Shown here piece by piece: positions 10,106 through 17,385 of a stretch of DNA of 39,071 nucleotides (position 1 is its first letter; every line of letters begins with the position of its first letter). Under the pieces are notes generated by a model that saw only the letters and a program-made list of their open reading frames with translations, did no database searches and was not told the DNA's origin. Source of the stretch: Pseudomonadota bacterium (GTDB taxonomy: Bacteria > Pseudomonadota > Alphaproteobacteria > Rhodobacterales > Rhodobacteraceae); NCBI GenBank assembly GCA_963205235.1, contig CAUJIP010000089.1, forward strand, positions 1 to 39,071, given 5' to 3'. The translations under genes were made by a program, and so were the position numbers.

Positions 10106-11329
10106 TTAGGCGACGGCCTCAGCACGATTCAGCGCACAGTGGTTCCAAAGCACGTCCATCGCCTTGACCAGCTGGTCGATTTCCTCGGCGGCATGGACCG
10201 GCGAAGGTGTGAAGCGCAACCGTTCCGTCCCGCGCGGAACCGTCGGGAAATTGATCGGCTGGACATAGATTCCGTGATCTTCCAGCAGAAGATCGGACAG
10301 CATCTTGCAATGCACCGGGTTGCCGACATGGACCGGAACGATATGGCTGCCATGGTCGATGATCGGCAGGCCAAGCGCCTTGAGCCGCATCTTCAGGATC
10401 TTCGCCTGCGTCTGATGTTTCGCGCGCAACGTGCTGTCGGTCTTCAGAAACCGAACCGATGCCGCAGCCCCGGCAGCCACCGCTGGCGGCAGCGAGGTGG
10501 TGAAGATGAACCCCGGCGCATAAGACCGGATTGCATCCACCATCTTGGCCGAAGCCGCGATATAGCCGCCGAAAACGCCATAGGCCTTGGCCAGCGTCCC
10601 GTTGATGATATCGACCCGGTGCATCACGCCGTCACGTTCGGCAATCCCCGCCCCGCGCGGGCCATACATGCCGACGGCATGCACTTCATCCAGATAGGTC
10701 AACGCGCCGAACTCCGCCGCCACATCGCAGATCGCGCCGATAGGCCCGAAATCGCCATCCATCGAATAGATCGATTCGAAGGCAATCAGCTTCGGCGCCG
10801 CCGGATCGTCCTTGGCCAGAAGCTCGCGCAGATGGGCCACGTCATTGTGGCGGAAAATCCGCTTTTCCCCACCACCGCGCCGCACACCCTCGATCATCGA
10901 GGCATGGTTCAGCGCGTCGGAATAGATGATCAGCCCCGGAAAGATGGTCCGCAGCGTCGAAAGCGTCGCGTCATTGGCAATGTAGGCACTGGTGAAGACC
11001 AGCGCCGCTTCCTTGCCATGCAAGTCTGCCAGTTCGGCCTCCAAGGCCTTGTGCCAGCGCGTCGTGCCGCTGATGTTGCGCGTGCCGCCCGACCCAGCCC
11101 CAGCCTCGTCCAGCGCCTGATGCATTGCAGCCAGAACAACCGGGTGCTGCCCCATGCCCAGATAGTCGTTGCCGCACCAGACGGTGATATCCTTCTGGCT
11201 GCCATCGGGTCTGGTCCAGACCGCATGCGGGAAGCGCCCCTGATCTCGTGCGATGTCGATGAAGGTGCGATAGCGCCCCTCGTCGTGCAACCGTTGCAGG
11301 CTAGCGTCCAGTGTTGCTTCGTAGTCCAT
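10106..11329 (-). CDS. hemA: 5-aminolevulinate synthase
   Basis: A PLP enzyme that condenses glycine and succinyl-CoA to 5-aminolevulinate, the first step of haem (and bacteriochlorophyll) synthesis by the C4 route typical of alphaproteobacteria. The 407-residue protein is clearly similar along its whole length to Rhodobacter Hem[14 protein letters not shown] (51-63), [13 protein letters not shown] (77-89), DEVHAVG (Asp214, His217) and the PLP lysine Lys248 in [10 protein letters not shown] chose the ATG at 11327-11329 (MDYEATLD) over an upstream in-frame ATG at 11345-11347. GAGGTGA sits right before the chosen start, and known HemA proteins begin MDY. An FNR-type box lies 55 bases upstream. 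Confidence 0.97.
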   Translation of the reverse strand: MDYEATLDASLQRLHDEGRYRTFIDIARDQGRFPHAVWTRPDGSQKDITVWCGNDYLGMGQHPVVLAAMHQALDEAGAGSGGTRNISGTTRWHKALEAELADLHGKEAALVFTSAYIANDATLSTLRTIFPGLIIYSDALNHASMIEGVRRGGGEKRIFRHNDVAHLRELLAKDDPAAPKLIAFESIYSMDGDFGPIGAICDVAAEFGALTYLDEVHAVGMYGPRGAGIAERDGVMHRVDIINGTLAKAYGVFGGYIAASAKMVDAIRSYAPGFIFTTSLPPAVAAGAAASVRFLKTDSTLRAKHQTQAKILKMRLKALGLPIIDHGSHIVPVHVGNPVHCKMLSDLLLEDHGIYVQPINFPTVPRGTERLRFTPSPVHAAEEIDQLVKAMDVLWNHCALNRAEAVA

Positions 11330-11383
11330 GGTCACCTCGGGTTCCATTTGCGCCGACCCTCTCAGGTTCCGCTAGCCAAGGCC

Positions 11384-11397
11384 TTGATTTCGGTCAA
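11384..11397. promoter_or_regulatory. FNR/FnrL-like binding site upstream of hemA
   Basis: TTGATttcgGTCAA matches the FNR consensus TTGAT-N4-ATCAA at nine of ten positions and is centred about 61 bases before the hemA ATG. In Rhodobacter the oxygen-responsive regulator FnrL is known to act on hemA, so the position makes sense. On the hemA strand the same bases include TTGACC, spaced 17 from TAGCGG, so the box may overlap a -35 element. Whether FnrL would activate or repress from here depends on the true start site. Confidence 0.6.
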
Positions 11398-11535
11398 CCC
11401 GGCAAAAGTTCCAAGAAGACGAATTGTCGCCCCCCAACTGCTGCCGTCGCGTTTCAGCTTACGTGACACCGCGCGCTATGGACAGTCCGAACCCGCCTGA
11501 TAGGCTGTCCTCCTCTCATATTCACGGAGACCGAG

Positions 11536-12909
11536 ATGTCCCTTGACGCCGTCCTTGCCCGGATCGACGAAACCCTGCCCGAAGCCCTTGACCGGCTGAT
11601 GGACCTTCTGCGCATTCCCTCGATCTCGACCGACCCCGCCTACAAGCCGGATTGCGCCCGCGCTGCCGACTGGCTGGTTGCCGATCTTGCGACGCTGGGC
11701 TTTCAGGCGCGCGCCGCCCAGACGCCGGGTCATCCGATGGTCGTCGGTCATGGCGGAACCGGCAACCGCCACATCCTGTTCTACGGCCACTATGACGTGC
11801 AACCCGTCGATCCGCTGGACCTTTGGGACCGCCCCCCGTTCGAACCCGAACTGCAGGACACGCCCAAGGGCAAGGTCATCCGCGCGCGGGGTGCCTCTGA
11901 CGACAAGGGCCAGCTGATGACCTTCATCGAGGCCTGCCGCGCATGGAAACACGTCCACGGCACCCTGCCCGGTAAGTTGACCATCTTCCTTGAGGGCGAA
12001 GAGGAATCCGGTTCCCCCTCCCTCGTCCCCTTCTTGGAGGCGAACAAGGCCGAACTCTCTTGCGACCTTGCCCTGATCTGCGACACCGGCCTTTTCGAAG
12101 GTGCCCAGCCCGCCATCACCACCATGCTGCGCGGTCTGGCCAAGGCCGAGTTCACCATCCGCGCCGCCTCACGCGACCTGCATTCCGGCATGTACGGCGG
12201 ACTTGCGCAGAACCCATTGCACCTGATGTCGCGCCTGCTGGCCGGTCTTCATGATGCACAGGGCCGCGTGCAGGTGCCGGGCTTCTACGACGATGTCGCC
12301 GAACTTCCCGACACGCTTCGCCAACAATGGCAGGCCCTGTCCTTCGACCACGCCCGCTATCTGGGCGATGTCGGCCTGTCCGTCCCCGCCGGGGAACAGG
12401 ATCGCACACCGCTTGAGAAGATCTGGTCCCGCCCGACCGCCGAGGTCAACGGCATGTGGGGCGGCTATAACGGTGCGGGCTTCAAGACCGTCCTTCCGGC
12501 CGAGGCTCATGCCAAGGTGTCCTTCCGGCTTGTCTCGCAACAGGACCCCGAAAAGATCATCGCCTCGTTCAAGAAATGGGCCACCGCCCAGATGCCCGCC
12601 GATTGCGAAATCGTCTGGGAAGGCGGCAGCGACGGCGCCCCGGCATCGGTGATGGAAATTACCGACCCCGCGTTCGAAGCCTCGCGTCAGGCGCTGACCG
12701 ACGAATGGGGCCGCACCGCCGCCTTTGTCGGCGCGGGCGGGTCGATCCCGGTTGCCGGATATTTCAAACAGATCCTTGGCATGGACGCGATGCTGATCGG
12801 CTTTGGCAAGGATGACGACCAGATCCACTCCCCGAACGAAAAGTACGATCTGGAAAGCTTCCACAAGGGCATCCGCTCCTGGGCCCGCATCCTGGCGCGC
12901 ATCGCATGA
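11536..12909 (+). CDS. M20-family metallopeptidase (dipeptidase type)
   Basis: A 457-residue di-zinc hydrolase of the M20/CNDP group, probably a cytosolic dipeptidase or amide hydrolase; no signal peptide is seen. Metal and catalytic motifs are visible: FYGHYDVQP (His85, Asp87), RGASDDKGQ (Asp122 or Asp123) and FLEGEEESGS (Glu155/156), followed by the dimerisation domain with RDLHSGMYGG and a closing IHSPNEK that supplies a metal-binding His. The ATG follows CGGAGACCGAG. Its stop overlaps the start of the GNAT gene by four bases, so the pair is an operon. It is divergent from hemA. Confidence 0.93.
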   Translation: MSLDAVLARIDETLPEALDRLMDLLRIPSISTDPAYKPDCARAADWLVADLATLGFQARAAQTPGHPMVVGHGGTGNRHILFYGHYDVQPVDPLDLWDRPPFEPELQDTPKGKVIRARGASDDKGQLMTFIEACRAWKHVHGTLPGKLTIFLEGEEESGSPSLVPFLEANKAELSCDLALICDTGLFEGAQPAITTMLRGLAKAEFTIRAASRDLHSGMYGGLAQNPLHLMSRLLAGLHDAQGRVQVPGFYDDVAELPDTLRQQWQALSFDHARYLGDVGLSVPAGEQDRTPLEKIWSRPTAEVNGMWGGYNGAGFKTVLPAEAHAKVSFRLVSQQDPEKIIASFKKWATAQMPADCEIVWEGGSDGAPASVMEITDPAFEASRQALTDEWGRTAAFVGAGGSIPVAGYFKQILGMDAMLIGFGKDDDQIHSPNEKYDLESFHKGIRSWARILARIA

Positions 12910-13349
12910 ACATCGAGATTCGCCCCGCGAAAGCCGCCGACCGCGCCGATTTCCTGTCGATGTTCCAGGACTTTATCGACGTTTACAACTACACGCTGCG
13001 CGACGGCGTCGCCGATTTCACCTGGCACCGGTTGATGGACCCGTCCTGCCGCCTGCATGCCCGGCTGGCTGTCGTGGGCGGCAAGCCGGTGGGCTTTGCC
13101 ATCCACCAGCATCACCCCTCGACCTGGGTGATGGGCGATGACTGCTATCTTGAGGACCTTTACGTCGCACCTGGGTTCCGCGGTCACGGTGTCGGCTCGG
13201 CCCTGATCGAGGATCTGATCGAATACGCCCGCGCGCATGGCTATCAGCGCCTGTACTGGCTGACCGAGATGGACAACACCACCGCGCGCAAGCTTTATGA
13301 CCGCTACGCCACCAATGACGGCCACATCCGATACAGGATGAAGCTTTAG
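12906..13349 (+). CDS. GNAT-family N-acetyltransferase
   Basis: A 147-residue single GNAT domain. It begins IEIRPAKAADRADF (strand 1/helix 1). It contains CYLEDLYVAPGFRGHGVGSALIEDLIEYA at about 80-108, where the R-G-x-G-x-G/A loop binds the acetyl-CoA pyrophosphate, and ends with the typical WLTEMDNTTARKLYDRYA helix. The acceptor could be an amino acid, amine or small antibiotic; the sequence does not decide. It overlaps the M20 gene by 4 bases at its start and the convergent MFS gene by 4 bases at its end. Confidence 0.92.
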   Translation: MNIEIRPAKAADRADFLSMFQDFIDVYNYTLRDGVADFTWHRLMDPSCRLHARLAVVGGKPVGFAIHQHHPSTWVMGDDCYLEDLYVAPGFRGHGVGSALIEDLIEYARAHGYQRLYWLTEMDNTTARKLYDRYATNDGHIRYRMKL

Positions 13350-14560
13350 GCCGCCTGCGCCAGCATCTCATCCGGCTGGCGGGGATGGCCGCGAAACGTC
13401 AGCATGATCGCCCCCGCCGCCACCCCCAGCCCCATGCAGGTCAGGTAAAGCCCGCCATATTGCCCGGTCAGATCAAAGATCATCCCGCCCAGCACCGGGC
13501 CTGTGGCCATGCCAAGCCCACCCGCCAGCCCCAGCCCACCCATGATCGTGCCCAGCATCCGCATCGGGAAATTCTCGCGCACCAGCACCGAATAAAGCGG
13601 CATGATCCCGCCATAGACAAAGCCGAAGATCACCGCGATTGCGTAGAACTGCCACAGGTCGCGCGCGAAGAAATAGCCCGCCACAGCAATGGCTTGCGCG
13701 AAAAGCCCCGTCGCCAGCACCCGTTTCGCGCCAAAGCGGTCACCCATCAGTCCAAAGCCGATCCGTCCCCCCATCCCGGCGATGCCCTCGACCGAATAGA
13801 TGGTCACGGCGGCAATCGCGGATATCCCGCAAAGCTCGGCATAGCTGACCGTGTGGAAGATCGGGCCGGAATGCGTGGCGCAGCAGAAGAAATTGACGGC
13901 GAGCAGGATCAGGAACGGCGGCGACAGCAGTGCCTTTGACACCGCCATATCCTCGGGCGGGGAATCGCTCCCGGCAGGGGCGGCATAAGCCGCAGCCGGG
14001 GGACGGCGCAGCGTCAGCGACAGGGGCAACGTCACCCCCGCCACCACCAGCGCCAGAATCCCCATCACCGCGCGCCAGTCGTGCCCTTCCTGCAATTGCG
14101 CAACCAGGGGCGACATCGTCACCGGCGCAAGCCCCATCCCGGCCGAGACCAGCGATACCGCCAACCCGCGCCTTGTCTGGAACCAGCCGGTCACGTTGGC
14201 CATCACCGGGGCAAAGAACGCCGCCACCGATCCGCCCGCCCCAAGGCCAAACACAAGTTGGAACACGATAAGGGAAGGTGCCAGCGACGCGCCCCAAAGG
14301 CTGGCCGAAAACAGGATCGCCCCCGCCAGCACCACCGGGCGCGGACCGAACCGGTCGGACAAGGCCCCCCAGACCATGCCGCAGCCCGCCATCGCCAGAA
14401 AGGCCAGTGTCATCGCCGCCGAAATCCCGGTGCGCGACCAGCCCGTGCCTTCCGCCATGTCGTTCAACAGGACCGGCAGCGCGAACAAGGCCCCCATCGC
14501 AGCGCAGCCCATCAGCCCGCCTGCGACAACGATCACCCAGCGATAGGAAGGTTCTGCCAT
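13346..14560 (-). CDS. MFS transporter
   Basis: A 404-residue major facilitator with about twelve hydrophobic segments. The loop between TM2 and TM3 carries GALSDRFGPRPV (about 64-75), the MFS motif-A pattern G-x-x-x-D-R-x-G-x-R, and a second copy GLMGDRFGAKRV lies in the C-terminal half (about residue 276). This gives the usual two six-helix bundles. The best match in style is the oxalate/formate or monocarboxylate type of MFS, but the substrate is unknown. The ATG at 14558-14560 follows AGGGAA. Its TAA overlaps the stop of the oppositely oriented GNAT gene. Confidence 0.92.
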   Translation of the reverse strand: MAEPSYRWVIVVAGGLMGCAAMGALFALPVLLNDMAEGTGWSRTGISAAMTLAFLAMAGCGMVWGALSDRFGPRPVVLAGAILFSASLWGASLAPSLIVFQLVFGLGAGGSVAAFFAPVMANVTGWFQTRRGLAVSLVSAGMGLAPVTMSPLVAQLQEGHDWRAVMGILALVVAGVTLPLSLTLRRPPAAAYAAPAGSDSPPEDMAVSKALLSPPFLILLAVNFFCCATHSGPIFHTVSYAELCGISAIAAVTIYSVEGIAGMGGRIGFGLMGDRFGAKRVLATGLFAQAIAVAGYFFARDLWQFYAIAVIFGFVYGGIMPLYSVLVRENFPMRMLGTIMGGLGLAGGLGMATGPVLGGMIFDLTGQYGGLYLTCMGLGVAAGAIMLTFRGHPRQPDEMLAQAA

Positions 14561-14587
14561 GATTCCCTACCCTTTCCGGGCGGCAGT

Positions 14588-14803
14588 CTAGCCTGAGATG
14601 CGCCGCAACAGCTTGGCAATCAGCACGACAAAGGGCGCCGCATGCAGCGCAAGGTCAAAGATGTCGATGGGCCGGACCAGATTGCCCGCAACCAGCATCT
14701 TCAGCTTTTCCCAGATATGCGGCTCGGGGACAAAGGGGGCAAGGCCCAGCGTCAGGCAAGCCAGGACCACAAGGGGCAGCGATATCTGATCAAGATAGGA
14801 CAT
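14588..14803 (-). CDS. Small two-TM membrane protein (often labelled RND transporter)
   Basis: A 71-residue protein with a hydrophobic N-terminal segment (about 8-25), a conserved-looking middle (PFVPEPHIWEKLKMLVAG, PIDIFDLALHAAPF) and a second hydrophobic segment near the C-terminus (about 52-66). Proteins of this size and pattern are often auto-annotated as RND transporter, but it is far too short to be one and its function is unknown. I chose the ATG at 14801-14803: CCGAGGAATGTC gives it a Shine-Dalgarno sequence, whereas the in-frame GTG upstream would place that sequence inside the gene. It starts 56 bases after tRNA-Asp on the same strand and could be cotranscribed with it. Confidence 0.7.
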   Translation of the reverse strand: MSYLDQISLPLVVLACLTLGLAPFVPEPHIWEKLKMLVAGNLVRPIDIFDLALHAAPFVVLIAKLLRRISG

Positions 14804-14859
14804 GACATTCCTCGGCACAGCCAGCGGCAGTCGCCTGTCTTGACTGCAATAAGGGAAAG

Positions 14860-14936
14860 TGGCGCGGTGGACGGGGCTCGAACCCGCGACCCCCGGCGTG
14901 ACAGGCCGGTACTCTAACCAACTGAGCTACCACCGC
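14860..14936 (-). tRNA. tRNA-Asp (GTC), copy 1
   Basis: Reading the minus strand, the acceptor stem GCGGTGG pairs with CCACCGC, the D-arm is TAGCTCAGTTGGTTAGAG, the anticodon stem-loop CCGGC-CTGTCAC-GCCGG has anticodon GTC, and the T-arm contains GGTTCGAGC. The discriminator base is G and CCA is encoded (14860-14862). It is identical to the copy 411 bases away. A 6-bp hairpin (14827-14847) without a U tract follows it. Confidence 0.97.
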
Positions 14937-14948
14937 GCGATGTCGGGT

Positions 14949-14977
14949 CAGATAGACGCTCGCACCGGGGGCGTCAA
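14949..14977 (-). promoter_or_regulatory. Predicted promoter of tRNA-Asp copy 1
   Basis: On the minus strand TTGACG (972-977 of the 14 kb block) is followed after 17 bases by TATCTG (14949-14954), 13 bases before the mature tRNA 5' end. The same layout precedes copy 2, which supports it. Confidence 0.6.
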
Positions 14978-15127
14978 GCAGGAAACGGCATGACGGGGAC
15001 CAGCAGTTTGCCGAGGCATTCGGCAGGCACGTCTCCCGCCAAAGTTCGCCCCAATCGCCCGCTTGAACGCGCCGGAATGGCGATTCGCCCAACATGGTAA
15101 ACACATGCACGGGCCCCCCGGCTGGAA

Positions 15128-15152
15128 GACAAAAGCAAGACAAAAGCAAGAC
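15128..15152. repeat. Two tandem 11-bp repeats
   Basis: GACAAAAGCAA occurs twice without a gap (15128-15138, 15139-15149), followed by a third GAC. TGGAAGAC flanks it on both sides (15123-15130, 15156-15163). There are too few units and no spacers for a CRISPR array. On the minus strand it reads as T-rich sequence downstream of tRNA-Asp copy 2. Confidence 0.75.
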
Positions 15153-15270
15153 GTTTGGAAGACGCAAGAATCGCCGCTAACCTCTTGAACTAACGCAGCG
15201 TTCTTTATTCCCTCGCCAAAGCCCCAAAAATCGGGACCGAAGGTGTCACTATCGGGATTCTGGGGAAGAC

Positions 15271-15347
15271 TGGCGCGGTGGACGGGGCTCGAACCCGCGA
15301 CCCCCGGCGTGACAGGCCGGTACTCTAACCAACTGAGCTACCACCGC
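15271..15347 (-). tRNA. tRNA-Asp (GTC), copy 2
   Basis: Identical in all 77 bases to copy 1, including encoded CCA at 15271-15273, anticodon GTC and acceptor stem GCGGTGG/CCACCGC. It has its own promoter just upstream. Confidence 0.97.
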
Positions 15348-15358
15348 GCGTAAGCGGC

Positions 15359-15387
15359 GGGATAGACGCATCCACGGGGGCCGTCAA
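15359..15387 (-). promoter_or_regulatory. Predicted promoter of tRNA-Asp copy 2
   Basis: TTGACG (15382-15387) and TATCCC (15359-15364) with a 17-base spacer on the minus strand, ending 12 bases before the tRNA. The bases GCGTC just before the -10, the G/C-rich spacer and TTGACG are shared with copy 1, showing a common origin of the leaders. Confidence 0.6.
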
Positions 15388-15405
15388 TGGGGTGTCAGGG
15401 GTTTT

Positions 15406-16344
15406 TCAGCGCTCTGGGGCGGGTATCCATTCCCCCTCGTCCCCCGGTGGCAATCTGAACCGCCCATGCTGCCAGTCCCCGGCCCGCCAGGCCTCACGCG
15501 CGGCATCAAGCCGGTCACGGGACGAGGCGACGAAATTCCACCAGATATACCGGGGGCCATCCATCGTCGCCCCACCCAGCACCATCAACCGCGCGCCTCG
15601 CGTACCGGCCTTGACCGAGATCCGGTCGCCGGGCCGGAACACCAGCATCCGCCCGGCCTCATAGGTCTCACCGGCACAAATCACTGATCCGTCAAGCACA
15701 TAGACCCCGCGGTCTTCGTGGTCATCCGGCAGTGGCAGGCTGGCGCCGGAGTCAAGGCGGGCGTCGGCATAGAAGACCTCGGACGGCATCTGAAGCGGCA
15801 CCTTCTCGCCCCAGGCGTTCCCCAGGATCAGCTTCACCGTCTTTCCCTCACCCTCAAGCTCGGGCAGTTTCGTCGACGGAAGGTGAACAAAATCAGCCGT
15901 GTCGTCCTCGCGGTCGCGCGGCAAGGCCAGCCAGGTCTGCAAGCCGAACAGCGTCATCGGTGCCTGCCGCGCAGTGCCATCGGTCCGTTCCGAATGGGTG
16001 ATCCCCTGCCCCGCCATCATCCAGTTGACGGCCCCCGGTTCGATCCAGGCGTCAGTGCCAAGACTGTCACGGTGATGAATCCGGCCCTTCAGGACATAGG
16101 TGACCGTTCCCAGCCCGATATGGGGATGCGGGCGGACGTCCATGCCCTGTCCGGTCAGGAATTCAGCCGGGCCGAACTGGTCAAAAAAGATGAACGGCCC
16201 AACCATCTGCCGCGCCGCCGAAGGCAAAGCCCGCCGCACTTCAAACCCGCCGATATCACGAGCGCGCGGGATGATAACCGTTTCGATAGCATCGACTGCA
16301 TCGCCGATCGGGATCGAGGGGTCGAGGATCGGGTTCCAGCTCAT
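15406..16344 (-). CDS. Pirin-family protein
   Basis: A 312-residue bicupin. The N-terminal cupin has the pirin metal site: RPHPHIGLGT with His73 and His75, and ITHSE with His117 and Glu119. The GPFIFFDQFGP motif is at about 49-59. The C-terminal half carries the Pirin_C region (RGVYVLDGSVICAGETYEAGRMLVF) and the conserved GPRYIWWNFV. Bacterial pirins include quercetin 2,3-dioxygenases and proteins of unknown role. The ATG at 16342-16344 is preceded by GAAGGAGA, which rules out the longer in-frame start 42 bases upstream. It lies 18 bases upstream of the promoter of tRNA-Asp copy 2, on the same strand. Confidence 0.93.
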   Translation of the reverse strand: MSWNPILDPSIPIGDAVDAIETVIIPRARDIGGFEVRRALPSAARQMVGPFIFFDQFGPAEFLTGQGMDVRPHPHIGLGTVTYVLKGRIHHRDSLGTDAWIEPGAVNWMMAGQGITHSERTDGTARQAPMTLFGLQTWLALPRDREDDTADFVHLPSTKLPELEGEGKTVKLILGNAWGEKVPLQMPSEVFYADARLDSGASLPLPDDHEDRGVYVLDGSVICAGETYEAGRMLVFRPGDRISVKAGTRGARLMVLGGATMDGPRYIWWNFVASSRDRLDAAREAWRAGDWQHGRFRLPPGDEGEWIPAPER

Positions 16345-16455
16345 GGTGGTCTCCTTCACCCGAAAAAATAGGCTATCCTGCACCAAAGGCTACAGCGATC
16401 TGCGCAAAGACATTGTGCGCCAAAAGGTGACTGCGAGGTGGGGTCGGATCGGGCA

Positions 16456-16531
16456 TGGTGGGCGGTGAGGGACTCGAACCCCCGACATTCTCGGTGTAAA
16501 CGAGACGCTCTACCAACTGAGCTAACCGCCC
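16456..16531 (-). tRNA. tRNA-Val (TAC)
   Basis: On the minus strand, acceptor stem GGGCGGT/ACCGCCC, D-arm TAGCTCAGTTGGTAGAGC, anticodon arm TCTCG-TTTACAC-CGAGA with anticodon TAC, and T-arm GGGGGTTCGAGTCCC. The discriminator is A and CCA is encoded at 16456-16458. It lies between the pirin and histidine phosphatase genes. Confidence 0.96.
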
Positions 16532-16555
16532 GGTGCCGTCCGGGGCAATAGGCGC

Positions 16556-16584
16556 GGTCTAGCGATGGGCGGCCGGGATTGCAA
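16556..16584 (-). promoter_or_regulatory. Predicted promoter of tRNA-Val (TAC)
   Basis: TTGCAA (16579-16584) and TAGACC (16556-16561) on the minus strand with a 17-base spacer, in the 72-base gap between the histidine phosphatase stop and the tRNA. The tRNA therefore need not depend on read-through. Confidence 0.45.
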
Positions 16585-16603
16585 GCTGGCTTTGGGCAAA
16601 AGC

Positions 16604-17170
16604 CTACCGCAGAACCTGCTCCACTTTATCCCGGATGCAGTAGACAACCCCCTGATCGCATGGCAGTTTCGCTATTTCCGGCATCGACAAGCCCAGAAGC
16701 TGGCCGCGCAAATGGCAAGCGGTGATGCCATGTGTCACCAGAATCGCCGGGCCGGTGATTTCGGCCAAAAGGGTTGCAACGCGGGCGGCAACGGCGGCGT
16801 GACCTTCGCCCTCGGGCGCAAGGTCCATCCACCAGAAGGCATCGTCTTCATCCAAACCCTGCTCCTTGGCGATCTCGTCATGGCCAAGACCTTCCCATTG
16901 ACCAAGCGTGATTTCGCGCAGGCGTTCGTCAGTCCTGACCACCGCATTCAGATGGCCAAGGGCGACGCCCGCTGTCCGTACCGCCCTTGGTTGGGGGCTG
17001 CACAAAAGCAGATGCTGCCGCGATGCACCGATATGGGCCTGGAGAAGACGCCCCTGCGCTTCGGCCTGCTGCACGCCAAGCGAGGTCAGGGGCGAATCCA
17101 TTGCGCCCTGGAACCGGCGCGCCAGGTTCCATTCGGTCTGGCCGTGACGCAGGATCAGGATTTCCGACAT
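16604..17170 (-). CDS. Histidine phosphatase family protein (PGM-like)
   Basis: A 188-residue phosphatase of the branch that includes cofactor-dependent phosphoglycerate mutase, CobC and broad-specificity phosphatases. The phosphohistidine is His9 in LILRHGQTEWN; the second catalytic His is His147 in ILVTHG. The acid candidate is Glu86 in LREITLGQWEG, and SPQPRAVRTA supplies an Arg of the phosphate pocket. The size fits a small-molecule phosphatase rather than a glycolytic mutase, whose chains are longer. It is divergent from the sterol-desaturase-family gene. Confidence 0.92.
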   Translation of the reverse strand: MSEILILRHGQTEWNLARRFQGAMDSPLTSLGVQQAEAQGRLLQAHIGASRQHLLLCSPQPRAVRTAGVALGHLNAVVRTDERLREITLGQWEGLGHDEIAKEQGLDEDDAFWWMDLAPEGEGHAAVAARVATLLAEITGPAILVTHGITACHLRGQLLGLSMPEIAKLPCDQGVVYCIRDKVEQVLR

Positions 17171-17385
17171 GGTCTATCAGGGTCCAGACTAAGGCCACGC
17201 GGCGCAGGGTCACCACCAGCCGATCTGGAACCGACGATCTCGGGGAAAACGAGACACGCGATCAATCAAACCAGCCTTTCCGCCGACCCTGCCCTTCGGC
17301 AATCGGGCTGGCAAGAGCTGGCATTCAAGATTGCGCCGCCGGTCAGGTTTCGGCATCCTTCGCCGCGACGCATCACGAGGGTGAC

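Larger units (their letters stand above)
14937..15270. other. Spacer between the two tRNA-Asp genes (no gene seen)
   Basis: About 334 bases hold no convincing coding region; the only long open frame crosses the tRNA and looks spurious. The stretch has the promoter of tRNA-Asp copy 1 (14949-14977), a 6-bp inverted repeat TGCCGA/TCGGCA (15009-15025), two tandem GACAAAAGCAA units (15128-15149) flanked by TGGAAGAC on both sides, and two direct copies of ATCGGGA (near 15230 and 15252). Confidence 0.6.

Noticed and set aside
14827-14847. GCAGTC/GACTGC hairpin after tRNA-Asp copy 1 as a terminator
   Set aside because: The stem is only 6 bp and no U tract follows; it lies just upstream of a same-strand gene, so it is left as a note.
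15123-15163. Short direct repeats as a possible CRISPR array
   Set aside because: Only two adjacent 11-bp units with no spacers and no cas genes.
14790-15167. 125-residue minus-strand frame covering tRNA-Asp copy 1
   Set aside because: It runs through a functional-looking tRNA gene and its product has no recognisable features.
16987-17385. 133-codon N-terminal extension of the sterol-desaturase-family protein
   Set aside because: It overlaps the divergent phosphatase gene, has no family similarity, and a Shine-Dalgarno sequence marks the ATG at 17386.
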